A stretch of 64,000 nt of DNA from Streptomyces tendae (GCF_014650435.1 NZ_BMUY01000003.1:1-64000); one strand, 5' to 3'; shown: positions 18,976 to 27,412, counted from the stretch's first letter. Notes: generated by a model not told the origin, from the letters alone. Made by a program: numbers and translations.

Positions 18976-19224
18976 ATGGCCGCCACTCAGGAAGAGATCG
19001 TCGCCGGTCTCGCGGAGATCGTGAACGAGATCGCCGGCATCCCGGTTGAGGACGTCCAGCTGGACAAGTCCTTCACCGACGACCTGGACGTCGACTCGCT
19101 GTCCATGGTCGAGGTCGTCGTCGCCGCCGAAGAGCGCTTCGACGTCAAGATCCCGGACGAGGACGTCAAGAACCTCAAGACCGTCGGCGACGCGACGAAG
19201 TACATCCTCGACCACCAGGCCTGA
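18976..19224 (+). CDS. acpP: Acyl carrier protein of fatty acid synthesis
   Basis: An 82-residue acidic helical protein. The phosphopantetheine attachment site is Ser41 in the motif DLDVDSLSMVE. Size and helix pattern (EEIVAGLAEIVNEIAG; VEVVVAAEERFDVKI; NLKTVGDATKYI) match AcpP. A strong aaggag site (18963-18968) precedes the ATG. It carries the growing chain between FabD, FabH and FabF. ACP is needed in large molar excess over the enzymes, and hairpins flank this gene on both sides, which could favour a stable mono-cistronic message. Confidence 0.98.
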   Translation: MAATQEEIVAGLAEIVNEIAGIPVEDVQLDKSFTDDLDVDSLSMVEVVVAAEERFDVKIPDEDVKNLKTVGDATKYILDHQA

Positions 19225-19228
19225 TCAG

Positions 19229-19257
19229 CCGATACTCGGGCATGTCCCGGGTATCGG
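19229..19257 (+). terminator. Hairpin after acpP (partial terminator or RNA stabiliser)
   Basis: ccgatactcggg (19229-19240) pairs with cccgggtatcgg (19246-19257) as a 12-bp stem with one G-U pair and a 5-nt loop. It starts 4 nt after the acpP stop and has no U-tract. Full termination is unlikely because fabF follows on the same strand after 76 bp. Confidence 0.65.
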
Positions 19258-19333
19258 TCAGATCCGGGCAGACTGCCCCGCCACCCGGCGGTGGCGCCGT
19301 ACGAATCCGTATCCCGTTGGAGAAAGAATTCCC

Positions 19334-20623
19334 GTGAGCTCGACCAATCGCACCGTGGTCGTCACCGGTATCGGCGCAACCACACCGCTGGGTGGCGACG
19401 CAGCCTCGACCTGGGAGGGTCTGGTCGCCGGCAAGTCCGGAGCCAAGCCCCTGGAGCAGGAGTGGGCCGCCGACCAGGCGGTCCGCATCGCCGCGCCGGC
19501 CGCCGTCGACCCCTCCGAGGTCATCCCGCGGCCGCAGGCCCGCCGCCTCGACCGCTCGGCGCAGTTCGCGCTGATCGCGGCGCGGGAGGCATGGAAGGAC
19601 GCCGGGTACGTCGGCAAGGCGGGCGAGAGCCCCGCCGAGGACGGCGCGGCCCATGTCGACCCCGACCGGCTCGGTGCGGTCATCGCCTCCGGCATCGGCG
19701 GCGTGACCACGCTGCTCGACCAGTACGACGTGCTGAAGGAGAAGGGCGTCCGCCGCGTCTCCCCGCACACCGTCCCCATGCTGATGCCGAACGGCCCCTC
19801 GGCCAACGTGGGCCTGGCCGTGGGCGCCCGCGCGGGCGTGCACACGCCGGTCTCGGCCTGCGCCTCGGGCGCCGAGGCCATCGGCTACGCCATCGAGATG
19901 ATCCGCACCGGCCGCGCCGACGTCGTCGTCGCGGGTGGCACGGAGGCGGCGATCCACCCGCTGCCCATCGCCGCGTTCGGCAACATGATGGCGATGTCCA
20001 AGAACAACGACGACCCGCAGGGTGCCTCGCGCCCCTTCGACACGGCGCGCGACGGCTTCGTCCTCGGTGAGGGCGCCGGCGTCCTGGTCCTGGAGTCCGC
20101 CGAGCACGCCGCCGCGCGCGGCGCCCGCGTCTACGCGGAGGCGGTCGGCCAGGGCATCTCCGCCGACAGCCACGACATCGTGCAGCCGGAGCCGGAGGGC
20201 CGCGGCATCTCCGCCGCCCTGCAGAACCTGCTGGACCGCAACGACCTGGACCCGGCCGAGATCGTGCACGTCAACGCGCACGCCACCTCGACGCCCGCCG
20301 GTGACATCGCCGAACTGAAGGCGCTGCGCAAGGTCCTCGGCGACGACGTCGACCACATGGCGGTCTCCGGCACCAAGTCGATGACCGGTCACCTCCTCGG
20401 TGGCGCGGGCGGCGTGGAGTCCGTGGCGACCGTGCTCGCGCTGTACCACCGGGTGGCGCCGCCGACCATCAACGTCGAGAACCTCGACCCGGAGGCCGAG
20501 GCCAACGCGGACATCGTCCGCGGCGAGGCCCGCAAGCTGCCGGTGGAGGGCCGTATCGCCGCGCTGAACGACTCGTTCGGCTTCGGCGGGCACAACGTGG
20601 TCCTCGCGTTCCGGTCGGTCTGA
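19334..20623 (+). CDS. fabF: Beta-ketoacyl-ACP synthase II
   Basis: A 429-residue elongating condensing enzyme. The thiolase-fold catalytic residues are Cys176 in PVSACASGAEA, the His in VNAHATSTPAGD and the second His in GTKSMTGHLLGGAG; FGFGGHN near the C-terminus is also typical. It extends acyl-ACP with malonyl-ACP. The start is a GTG with ggagaaag at 19319-19326. It is the last gene of the operon, and a very strong hairpin follows. It should not be taken for a polyketide ketosynthase alpha: the partner chain-length factor and ketoreductase genes are absent. Confidence 0.97.
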   Translation: MSSTNRTVVVTGIGATTPLGGDAASTWEGLVAGKSGAKPLEQEWAADQAVRIAAPAAVDPSEVIPRPQARRLDRSAQFALIAAREAWKDAGYVGKAGESPAEDGAAHVDPDRLGAVIASGIGGVTTLLDQYDVLKEKGVRRVSPHTVPMLMPNGPSANVGLAVGARAGVHTPVSACASGAEAIGYAIEMIRTGRADVVVAGGTEAAIHPLPIAAFGNMMAMSKNNDDPQGASRPFDTARDGFVLGEGAGVLVLESAEHAAARGARVYAEAVGQGISADSHDIVQPEPEGRGISAALQNLLDRNDLDPAEIVHVNAHATSTPAGDIAELKALRKVLGDDVDHMAVSGTKSMTGHLLGGAGGVESVATVLALYHRVAPPTINVENLDPEAEANADIVRGEARKLPVEGRIAALNDSFGFGGHNVVLAFRSV

Positions 20624-20640
20624 GCGACGTAGCCCACCGT

Positions 20641-20680
20641 ACGAGGAAGGCCCCCACCGGTCGGTGGGGGCCTTCCTCGT
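20641..20680. terminator. Bidirectional terminator after the fab operon
   Basis: Perfect 18-bp stem (20641-20658 paired with 20663-20680) with a 4-nt loop. It lies 17 bp past the fabF stop and 20 bp past the end of the convergent DUF3145 gene, so it can serve both. Confidence 0.92.
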
Positions 20681-20700
20681 GTGCGCGGGGCGGGCGGGTG

Positions 20701-21195
20701 TCACACCACCTGGTGCAGCCAGCGGACCGGGGCGCCCTCGCCCGCGTGCCGGAAGGGCTCCAGCTCGTCGTCCCAGGGCTTGCCGAGGAGCTTGGCGAGG
20801 TCCGACTCGAGGTCCGTCTCGCCGCGCTGGGAGCGGACCAGGGCGGCGCGCAGCCGGTCCTCGGGGATCATGATGTCGCCGTGGATGCCGGTGACGGCGT
20901 GGAAGATACCGAGGTCGGGGGTGCAGCTGTAGCGCTCGCCCTCGGCGTTCGCGGAGGGTTCCGCGGTGACCTCGAAGCGGAGCAGATGCCAGCCGCGCAG
21001 TGCGGAGGCGAGCTTGGAGGCGATGCCCGTCTGCCCCTGCCAGGAGAACTCCGAGCGCCAGGTGCCGGGGGCGGCGGGCTGCCGGATCCAGTCCAGGCCG
21101 ACGCGCGTGCCGAGCACCCCGGCGATGGCCCACTCGACGTGCGGGCAGAGCGCGCGCGGCGCGGAGTGCACGTACAGGACTCCACGTGTCGTCAC
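20701..21195 (-). CDS. DUF3145 family protein
   Basis: A 164-residue cytoplasmic protein starting VTTRGVLYVHSAPRALCPH from a GTG with ggagg 8 nt upstream. Other conserved-looking blocks are WAIAGVLG near residue 24, SWQGQTGIASKLASAL near residue 52, LRFEVTAEPS and GDIMIPEDRLR, ending in WDDELEPFRHAGEG and VRWLHQVV. This pattern fits the actinobacterial DUF3145 family that commonly follows the fab operon. No catalytic residues can be named; function unknown. It converges with fabF and shares its terminator. Confidence 0.85.
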   Translation of the reverse strand: MTTRGVLYVHSAPRALCPHVEWAIAGVLGTRVGLDWIRQPAAPGTWRSEFSWQGQTGIASKLASALRGWHLLRFEVTAEPSANAEGERYSCTPDLGIFHAVTGIHGDIMIPEDRLRAALVRSQRGETDLESDLAKLLGKPWDDELEPFRHAGEGAPVRWLHQVV

Positions 21196-21451
21196 CGGAA
21201 CCTCCGGGCTGAGCGGGACATCTCGGAACGGGTGGAACGGCCGTGACCGGGCGGGCCACGTGATGGCGAGGCTACCGTGCGACGGGCCAAGGAGTGTGAC
21301 GTACCGTCGGTCCCGCCGCCGACAAACCTCCGCCATTCACCCGGCAGGACGCTTGTACGGGTGTGAGCCGTTGCATCGTCGCCCTCGGGAACCCTCGCGG
21401 GGTGTCATGGGTTGAGCACGGTGGAGGCACGAGGCGAGGGGTGGGACCGGT

Positions 21452-22369
21452 ATGGGTCGAGGGACGGACCAGCGGACGCGGTACGGCCGTCGCCGGGCGC
21501 GTGCCGCGCTCGCCGCCCTGACCGCCGCCGCCCTGGGCGCGGGCCTGGCGGGCTGCGACGCCGTGGGCGGCGACTCCCCCGCTCCGTCCGGCAGCCCGTC
21601 GAAGCGGACGAGTACGGCGCCCGCCTGGGACACAAGACCGGCATCCGTCGCCGCCGTGGGCGACTCCATCACGCGCGGCTTCGACGCCTGCGCGGTGCTG
21701 TCCGACTGCCCGGAGGTGTCGTGGGCGACCGGCAGCAGCGCCGAGGTCGACTCGCTGGCCGTACGGCTGCTGGGGAAGGCGGACGCGGCCGAGCACAGCT
21801 GGAACTACGCGGTCACCGGGGCCCGGATGGCGGATCTGACCGATCAGGTGACGCGGGCGGCGAAGCGCGAGCCGGAGCTGGTGGCGGTGATGGCCGGGGC
21901 GAACGACGCGTGCCGGTCCACGACCTCGGCGATGACGCCGGTGGCGGACTTCCGGGCGCAGTTCGAGGAGGCGATGGCCACCCTGCGCAAGAAGCTCCCC
22001 AAGGCGCAGGTGTACGTGTCGAGCATCCCGGACCTCAAGCGGCTCTGGTCCCAGGGCCGCACCAACCCGCTGGGCAAGCAGGTGTGGAAGCTCGGCCTGT
22101 GCCCGTCGATGCTGGGCGACGCGGACTCCCTGGACTCGGCGGCGACCCTGCGGCGCAACACGGTGCGCGACCGGGTGGCGGACTACAACGAGGTGCTGCG
22201 GGAGGTCTGCGCGAAGGACCGGCGGTGCCGCACCGACGACGGAGCGGTGCACGAGTTCCGGTTCGGCACGGACCAGTTGAGCCACTGGGACTGGTTCCAC
22301 CCGAGTGTGGACGGCCAGGCGCGGCTGGCGGAGATCGCCTACCGCGCGGTCACCGCGAAGAGTCCCTGA
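21452..22369 (+). CDS. SGNH/GDSL hydrolase lipoprotein
   Basis: A 305-residue exported protein. An Arg-rich leader and hydrophobic segment end in the lipobox LAGC with Cys35, so the mature protein should be a membrane-tethered lipoprotein. The SGNH blocks are GDSI (Ser72), the Gly and Asn of MAGANDAC, and the C-terminal DWFHPS (Asp280, His283), giving a complete esterase/lipase triad and oxyanion hole. Six further cysteines could form disulphides as in the Streptomyces SGNH lipases. Substrate (lipid or acetylated sugar) unknown. It is followed by aldose epimerase after 38 bp, but that gene has its own leaderless-type promoter. Confidence 0.9.
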   Translation: MGRGTDQRTRYGRRRARAALAALTAAALGAGLAGCDAVGGDSPAPSGSPSKRTSTAPAWDTRPASVAAVGDSITRGFDACAVLSDCPEVSWATGSSAEVDSLAVRLLGKADAAEHSWNYAVTGARMADLTDQVTRAAKREPELVAVMAGANDACRSTTSAMTPVADFRAQFEEAMATLRKKLPKAQVYVSSIPDLKRLWSQGRTNPLGKQVWKLGLCPSMLGDADSLDSAATLRRNTVRDRVADYNEVLREVCAKDRRCRTDDGAVHEFRFGTDQLSHWDWFHPSVDGQARLAEIAYRAVTAKSP

Positions 22370-22394
22370 CCCGGCCGCTGACCTGGGCGTGTCC

Positions 22395-22400
22395 TAGAGT
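22395..22400 (+). promoter_or_regulatory. -10 box of a leaderless promoter for aldose epimerase
   Basis: TAGAGT ends 7 nt before the ATG at 22408. No ribosome site precedes that ATG. Confidence 0.6.
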
Positions 22401-22407
22401 TCCGCAC

Positions 22408-23382
22408 ATGAGCGAACTCTTCGGCACACTTTCCGACGGCACCCCGGTGCACCGCTGGACCCTGGAGCGGGCCGGCGTACGGGTCCGGGTCCTGTCGTAC
22501 GGCGGGATCGTGCAGTCGGCCGAGGTCCCGGACCGGGACGGTCACCCGGCCGACGTGGTCCTGGGGTTCGCTGACCTGGACGGCTACGTGGCGCACCCGG
22601 AGCCGTACTTCGGCGCGCTGGTCGGGCGGTACGCCAACCGGATCGCGGGCGGGCGCTTTCCGCTGGACGGCCGGACGTACGCGCTGGCGCCCAACGAGGG
22701 GCCCAACACGCTGCACGGCGGCGCCCGGGGCTTCGACAAGCGTGTGTGGGACGTGGCGGCGGTCGAGGAGGGTGTCCGGCTGAGCCGCGTCTCCCCGCAC
22801 GGCGAGGAGGGCTTCCCGGGGCGCCTGGAGATGTCGGTGACGTACACGCTGGACGGGTCGGGCGCGCTGCGGATCGTGTACGAGGCGGTCACGGACGCGC
22901 CGACCGTGCTGAACCCGACGAACCACAGCTACTTCAACCTGAGCGGCTCCGGGCACGCGGGCGGGCACGAACTGCGGCTGGCCGCCTCCCGGATCACTCC
23001 GGTCGACGCCGGCCTGATCCCGACGGGCGGCCTCGACGACGTGACGGACACGCGCTTCGACTTCCGGCGGGCACGCAAGGTCGGCTCGGGCTACGACCAC
23101 AACTTCGTGCTGGACAAGGGCGTGACCGGCACCGCCGAGGAGGTCGCCGAGCTGTACGACCCGGCGTCGGGGCGGGTGCTCACGGTGGCGACGACCGAGC
23201 CGGGGCTCCAGCTGTACACCGCCGACCACCTGGGCGAGCCCTTCGCCCCCGGTGACGGGATCGCGCTGGAGACCCAGCACTTCCCCGACTCCCCGAACCG
23301 TCCCGGCTTCCCCAGCACGATGCTGCGGCCGGGCGAGGTGTTCCGCTCGGAGACGGTGTACGGCTTCTCGGTGCGCCGGTAG
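22408..23382 (+). CDS. Aldose 1-epimerase (mutarotase), cytoplasmic
   Basis: A 324-residue beta-sandwich protein that interconverts alpha and beta anomers of sugars such as galactose or glucose. Family signatures: GRYANRIAGGRF near residue 72, the catalytic His in NPTNHSYFNLSGSG, YDHNFVLD, and the catalytic Glu in [11 protein letters not shown] near the C-terminus. There is no signal peptide. A second, Tat-exported paralogue lies at 39.3-40.4 kb in the sugar transport island. This copy stands alone and is followed by a terminator-like hairpin. Confidence 0.95.
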   Translation: MSELFGTLSDGTPVHRWTLERAGVRVRVLSYGGIVQSAEVPDRDGHPADVVLGFADLDGYVAHPEPYFGALVGRYANRIAGGRFPLDGRTYALAPNEGPNTLHGGARGFDKRVWDVAAVEEGVRLSRVSPHGEEGFPGRLEMSVTYTLDGSGALRIVYEAVTDAPTVLNPTNHSYFNLSGSGHAGGHELRLAASRITPVDAGLIPTGGLDDVTDTRFDFRRARKVGSGYDHNFVLDKGVTGTAEEVAELYDPASGRVLTVATTEPGLQLYTADHLGEPFAPGDGIALETQHFPDSPNRPGFPSTMLRPGEVFRSETVYGFSVRR

Positions 23383-23413
23383 GTCGTCCCGGGGGGAGAC
23401 CGGCGGCGGGCTG

Positions 23414-23449
23414 AGCCCCGGCCCGGCCGTCAGGTCCCGGACCGGGGCT
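23414..23449 (+). terminator. Hairpin after aldose epimerase
   Basis: agccccgg (23414-23421) pairs with ccggggct (23442-23449); the stem can extend inwards with one mismatch. It lies 31 bp past the stop. Confidence 0.65.
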
Positions 23450-23667
23450 GTTCACGGGGACGGCGCGCTCGCACGCGTCCCGGTCCGACGTTAATCGCCG
23501 TGCTGAGCCGAAGGTCCGCGATCGGGCGTCCGATCAGGAGTTCGTACGAACCCTTCACAAAGGGCCACGAGTCGGTCGGTCACGCGCCATGGCGCGCACC
23601 CCTTCCGCCACGCGATACTGCCGCCGTTCCGGCAGCACCCCACGGCGACGGAAGGACCTGGACTCCC

Positions 23668-24948
23668 TTGAGACCCATACGTGTTCGGATCGGCGTACTC
23701 GGACTGGCCCTGGTGGCGGGGCTCGCGGCCCCCACGGCGGCGACGGCGGCCCCCGAGGCGGGCGGTGCCGCCCCCGCACCGACTGTGGAGGAGCGGCGGC
23801 TCGACGGGGAGGTGCCCCGGGAGATCCTGCGGCGCTCCGGATTCGGCGCGGTGGCGCCGGCGTTCGCCCGGAGGCTCGGGCGGGCGGACTCCTATCGCGA
23901 GGCGCGTGCCGTGGTGGCGCGCGAGGGCGCCGCGCTGTGGCGGCGGGCGGTGGACCGGGTGCAGGGGCGCGGTCCGGCCCGCGGGGACCTCAGCCGGGAC
24001 GACGACCGGCCGCTGTACTGGGCGAGGCTCGGCATGACGCGCGAACTGCGCACCTGGGAGCCCGGCTTCGGGCTGAGCGAGCGGCAGCGGGCCGCGCTGC
24101 TGACGGAGCTGGAGCGCACCTCGCGCGGTCAGACCGACCTCCGGCTGCCGCGCGGCGGGCACGGCAAGGGGGTCAAGCGGGTGCTGCTCACCGGCTTCGA
24201 TCCCTTCACGCTGGACCGGGACATCCGGATCTCCAACCCGTCGGGCGCCGTAGCGCTCGCCCTGGACGGCACGGTGATCGACACCCCGGACGGCCCCGCC
24301 CGGGTGGAGACGGCCGTGTTCCCGGTGCGCTGGGCGGACTTCGCCGAGGGGACGGTGGAGCGGGCGCTGCGGCCGTACCTGCCGCGGGTGGACCTGTTCA
24401 CCACGGTGAGCCAGGGCCGGGTCGGGCGGTTCGACGTGGAGCGGACCAACGGGGCATGGCGGGGCGGCTTCCCGGACAACGACAACGTCTCCCGCACGGA
24501 GACGGTCCCGGTCGCCGACCCGGCCTCGCAGCCGCAGTGGACGACGACCACGCTGCCGTACGCGGCGATCACGGCGGCGGACACCGGCCGCTTCCCCGTG
24601 TACGACAACACGAGCGTGACGGAGATCCCGGCGGGCGGCGACGAGCCGGTCGTACGGCCGGACGGGCCCACGCCGGGGTCGACGGCCCGGGAGGGCGGCG
24701 GCGGCAACTACCTCTCCAACGAGATCGCCTACCGTGCGACGCTGCTGCGGGACCGGCTCGGGCTGCACGGCACGCTGCCGGGCGGGCACGTGCACACGCC
24801 GGTGCTGCAGTTCGGGGCCGGGAACACCGATCCGGCGACGGGGGCGGTCACCGACCCGGGGTTCGTGCGCAACAGGCTGGACATCGTGGCGCAGACGCGG
24901 GCGATCGTGGGCGTGGCGGTCAGTGCCGCGGGGGCCGGCCGGGACTGA
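23668..24948 (+). CDS. Secreted pyroglutamyl-peptidase-I-like (family C15) protein with Ser in place of the catalytic Cys
   Basis: A 426-residue exported protein read from a TTG with gaaggac about 10 nt upstream; this gives a standard signal peptide (residues 1-29, ending AAPTAATAA). The frame is open 56 codons further upstream but that part is not signal-like. Residues about 170-425 resemble peptidase C15: VLLTGFDPF, ISNPSG, then VERTNGAWRGGFPDN (Glu258 at the catalytic Glu), GGNYLSNEIAYR and GGHVHTP (His376 at the catalytic His). The family's catalytic Cys, in YLCN, is Ser350 here. The N-terminal 140-residue helical extension is not part of C15. Either the enzyme is a serine variant or it is inactive. 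The end overlaps the convergent EI24 gene by 29 bp. Confidence 0.75.
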   Translation: MRPIRVRIGVLGLALVAGLAAPTAATAAPEAGGAAPAPTVEERRLDGEVPREILRRSGFGAVAPAFARRLGRADSYREARAVVAREGAALWRRAVDRVQGRGPARGDLSRDDDRPLYWARLGMTRELRTWEPGFGLSERQRAALLTELERTSRGQTDLRLPRGGHGKGVKRVLLTGFDPFTLDRDIRISNPSGAVALALDGTVIDTPDGPARVETAVFPVRWADFAEGTVERALRPYLPRVDLFTTVSQGRVGRFDVERTNGAWRGGFPDNDNVSRTETVPVADPASQPQWTTTTLPYAAITAADTGRFPVYDNTSVTEIPAGGDEPVVRPDGPTPGSTAREGGGGNYLSNEIAYRATLLRDRLGLHGTLPGGHVHTPVLQFGAGNTDPATGAVTDPGFVRNRLDIVAQTRAIVGVAVSAAGAGRD

Positions 24949-25744
24949 CCGCCGGGTCGGCGGGACCGTCCTCGGACTGGTCGTCGGCGCCGTCGCGGGT
25001 CTCCTCGCCCAGCAGTTCCCGGGCGAGGAGCGTGGCGCCGGCGACGGCTCCCGGCATCAGGAACACGGCGACGAACGGCACCAGGAAGGAGACGCCCAGC
25101 GGGGTGCCGAAGCCCCAGACCAGCATCCGGCGGGAGCGCAGCAGGGCGAGGCGTTCGCGCAGTTCGACGCCGCGGCGCTGGAGGGCGACGGCGGCCAGTT
25201 CCTCGGTGAGGAAGAAGCCGGTGACGAAGAAGCCGACCACCGGGACCACGGTCTGGCCGACGACCGGGATGAAGCCGAGTGCGAAGAGCAGTACGCCCCA
25301 GACGGCGGCGCGCGCCAGGATGCGCAGGCTGTCGCGGCCGGAGATCCACAGCTCGCGCCAGAGCGGCAGGGCGGACCGGGGGGCGGTGCCGTCCGGGGAG
25401 ACGTCCCGGTCGACGCGCTCGGAGAGGGCTTCGTAGAAGGGCTGGCCGACCAGCAGGGTGACCGCGGTGAAGGTGAGCACCGCCAGGAGCAGGGCGAGGG
25501 CGAAGAGCACGGCGGTGAGGAAGCCGCGGAAGAGCCCGAGCCAGGGGCTCGACCAGTCGTCGGCGAAGGGGGTCGCCCAGCCGACGAAGTCCTCGCCCCA
25601 CAGCGCGAGCGCGACCAGCACGCCCACGTACAGGACCAGGGTGATCAGGCCCGGGACGAGCCCGAAGCCGTAGCTCCGGCCGTGCCGGGCCACCCAGCGC
25701 TGGCCCTTCAGAAGGTGGCCGAACCCCGCCCCAAGATCACGCAT
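24920..25744 (-). CDS. EI24 (CysZ-like) integral membrane protein
   Basis: A 274-residue protein with four to six hydrophobic segments (about residues 30-55, 72-102, 150-195 and 225-250). The EI24/CysZ signatures are LVGQPFYEALSERVDRD near residue 105 and the GFIPVVGQTVVPVVGFF segment. CysZ transports sulphate in proteobacteria; actinobacterial homologues are uncharacterised. The C-terminal 30 residues are acidic and disordered-looking. Start chosen at the ATG 25744 because TAGAGT lies exactly 7 nt before it, rather than the in-frame ATG three codons upstream. Confidence 0.9.
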   Translation of the reverse strand: MRDLGAGFGHLLKGQRWVARHGRSYGFGLVPGLITLVLYVGVLVALALWGEDFVGWATPFADDWSSPWLGLFRGFLTAVLFALALLLAVLTFTAVTLLVGQPFYEALSERVDRDVSPDGTAPRSALPLWRELWISGRDSLRILARAAVWGVLLFALGFIPVVGQTVVPVVGFFVTGFFLTEELAAVALQRRGVELRERLALLRSRRMLVWGFGTPLGVSFLVPFVAVFLMPGAVAGATLLARELLGEETRDGADDQSEDGPADPAVSPGRPPRH

Positions 25745-25751
25745 GGGCGGC

Positions 25752-25757
25752 ACTCTA
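25752..25757 (-). promoter_or_regulatory. -10 box of a leaderless promoter for the EI24 gene
   Basis: On the minus strand TAGAGT is followed by 7 nt and the ATG at 25744. Confidence 0.6.
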
Positions 25758-25801
25758 CCGGTCGGCGTGCCGGACCGTTTCCGGTCCCGGCACGGCCCCG
25801 G

Positions 25802-26221
25802 TCAGACGAGCGTCACGGTGATGTTGCCGCGGGTCGCCTTCGAGTAGGGGCAGACCTGGTGGGCCTTCTCGACCAGCGACCGCGCGGTGGCGGCGTCGAC
25901 GGTCGGGATCTCGGCGGAGATCTCGACGATGATGCCGAAGCCGTCGTCGTTCTTGCCGATGCCGACCTTCGCGGTGACGGTGGAACCGGAGACGTCGGCG
26001 CCCTCCTGGCGGGCCACGACGGCGAGCGCGCCCTGGAAGCAGGCGCTGTACCCGGCGGCGAACAGCTGCTCCGGGTTGGTGCCGGCGCCGTTGCCGCCCA
26101 TCTCCTTGGGCGGGTTCACGACGAGGTCGAGCTTGCCGTCGTCGGTGGCCACCCGTCCGTCGCGGCCGTTCTCGGCGGTGGCGACGGCGGTGTAGAGGAC
26201 TTCGGACTGCTGGATGGGCAT
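25802..26221 (-). CDS. ohr: Organic hydroperoxide resistance protein (OsmC/Ohr family)
   Basis: A 139-residue thiol peroxidase that reduces organic hydroperoxides. The two catalytic cysteines are Cys61 in FAAGYSACFQGAL and Cys124 in HQVCPYSKATRGN; the Arg in GRDGRV near residue 23 and Glu51 complete the active site. The partner regulator OhrR (MarR family) is not adjacent; the nearest MarR gene, at 27.5 kb, has no obvious OhrR-type N-terminal Cys and instead faces an oxidoreductase. Cytoplasmic. Confidence 0.95.
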   Translation of the reverse strand: MPIQQSEVLYTAVATAENGRDGRVATDDGKLDLVVNPPKEMGGNGAGTNPEQLFAAGYSACFQGALAVVARQEGADVSGSTVTAKVGIGKNDDGFGIIVEISAEIPTVDAATARSLVEKAHQVCPYSKATRGNITVTLV

Positions 26222-26314
26222 ACGGGTGTCTTCCTCCTCGGTCCGCCGTGACTCGCGCCCACGATCACGACGGATTTCGGAAAGACGCTACCGCATGCCG
26301 GAATCTTCGGGAAG

Positions 26315-27337
26315 TCAGAGCTTGACGATCATCTTTCCGGTGTTGTCGCCGCGCAGGACCCCGAGGAACGCCTCCAGGTTGTTCTCGATGCCCTCGACGA
26401 CGGTCTCGCGGTACTTCAGCTCGCCGGTGCGGACCCAGGGGCCGACCTCCTCGACGAACTTCGGCTGGAGGTCGTAGTGGTCGCCGACCAGGAAGCCCTC
26501 GATGCGGCCGCGGGTCTGGATGAGACGGGCGAGGTTCTTCGGGCCGGGCGCGGGCTCGGTGTTGTTGTAGACGGAGATCGCTCCGCAGATGGCGATGCGG
26601 CCGTTCAGGTTGAGGGAGCCGACGGCGGCCTCCAGGTGGTCGCCGCCGACGTTGTCGAAGTAGACGTCGACGCCGTCCGGGGCGGCGGCGCGCAGCTGCT
26701 CGCTCACCGGGCCGTTCTTGTAGTTGAAGGCGGCGTCGAAGCCGTACTCGTCGAGGAGCAGCTTGACCTTCTCGTCCGAGCCGGCCGAGCCGATCACCCG
26801 TGAGGCGCCCTTGAGCTTCGCGAGCTGCCCCACCTGGCTGCCGACGGCACCCGCGGCGCCCGAGACGAAGACGGAGTCGCCCTCCTTGAAGGCGGCGGTG
26901 CGCAGCAGGCCGGCGTAGGCGGTGAGCCCTGTCATGCCGAGCACGCCGAGGTACGTCGACAGGGGCGCCGCGTCCGGGTCCACCTTGACGGCGCTCTTCG
27001 CGTCCACGGCGGCGTACTCGCGCCAGCCGAGGAAGTGCAGGACGTGGTCGCCGACGGCGACGCCCTCGGCGTTGGAGGCGACGACCTCGCCGACCGCGCC
27101 GCCCAACATGGGCTTGCCCAGCTCGTAGGGGGCGGCGTAGGACTTGGCGGCGCTCATGCGGCCGCGCATGTACGGGTCGACGGAGACGTACAGGTTGCGC
27201 ACCAGCACCTGCCCGTCGCCCGGGGTGGGGACCTCCGCCTCGACGAGCGCGAAGTCCTCCGGCTTCGGCCAGCCGACCGGGCGGGTGACCAGGTGCCATT
27301 CGCGGTTGACGGCGGGGAGGGCGGGGGAGTCGGTCAT
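26315..27337 (-). CDS. Zinc-independent MDR oxidoreductase (CurA / leukotriene-B4-dehydrogenase-like)
   Basis: A 340-residue NADP(H)-dependent double-bond reductase type protein. It lacks the zinc ligands of alcohol dehydrogenases and has VSGAAGAVGSQVGQLAK (Rossmann fold, near residue 145), DVYFDNVGGDHLE (near 230) and YVSVDPYMRGRM (near residue 51), all typical of prostaglandin/alkenal reductases. Such enzymes reduce reactive enones and alkenals. It is divergent from a MarR gene with an operator-like palindrome between them, indicating MarR control and induction by its own class of electrophile or phenolic compound (inference). Confidence 0.93.
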   Translation of the reverse strand: MTDSPALPAVNREWHLVTRPVGWPKPEDFALVEAEVPTPGDGQVLVRNLYVSVDPYMRGRMSAAKSYAAPYELGKPMLGGAVGEVVASNAEGVAVGDHVLHFLGWREYAAVDAKSAVKVDPDAAPLSTYLGVLGMTGLTAYAGLLRTAAFKEGDSVFVSGAAGAVGSQVGQLAKLKGASRVIGSAGSDEKVKLLLDEYGFDAAFNYKNGPVSEQLRAAAPDGVDVYFDNVGGDHLEAAVGSLNLNGRIAICGAISVYNNTEPAPGPKNLARLIQTRGRIEGFLVGDHYDLQPKFVEEVGPWVRTGELKYRETVVEGIENNLEAFLGVLRGDNTGKMIVKL

Positions 27338-27393
27338 GGGGAACCTTTCCTGGGCTTGTTTCCTGGGACTTCCTCGGGCTTGCCTGCCGAGAA

Positions 27394-27412
27394 TGTTTCA
27401 TGCTCTGAAACA
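27394..27412. promoter_or_regulatory. MarR operator candidate
   Basis: TGTTTCA-N5-TGAAACA is a perfect inverted repeat (27394-27400 and 27406-27412) in the gap between the oxidoreductase and marR genes. A related partial site, aacatttcagcttgtcaaac, follows at 27425-27444 and overlaps the probable -35 of the marR promoter. Confidence 0.7.

Noticed and set aside
16898..20623. A type II polyketide synthase cluster
   Set aside because: Only the housekeeping set fabD-fabH-acpP-fabF with fasR is present; no chain-length factor, ketoreductase, cyclase or tailoring genes.
19175..21259. A 694-codon leftward open frame across fabF
   Set aside because: It is antisense to fabF and an out-of-frame version of the DUF3145 gene; there is no homology-like motif.
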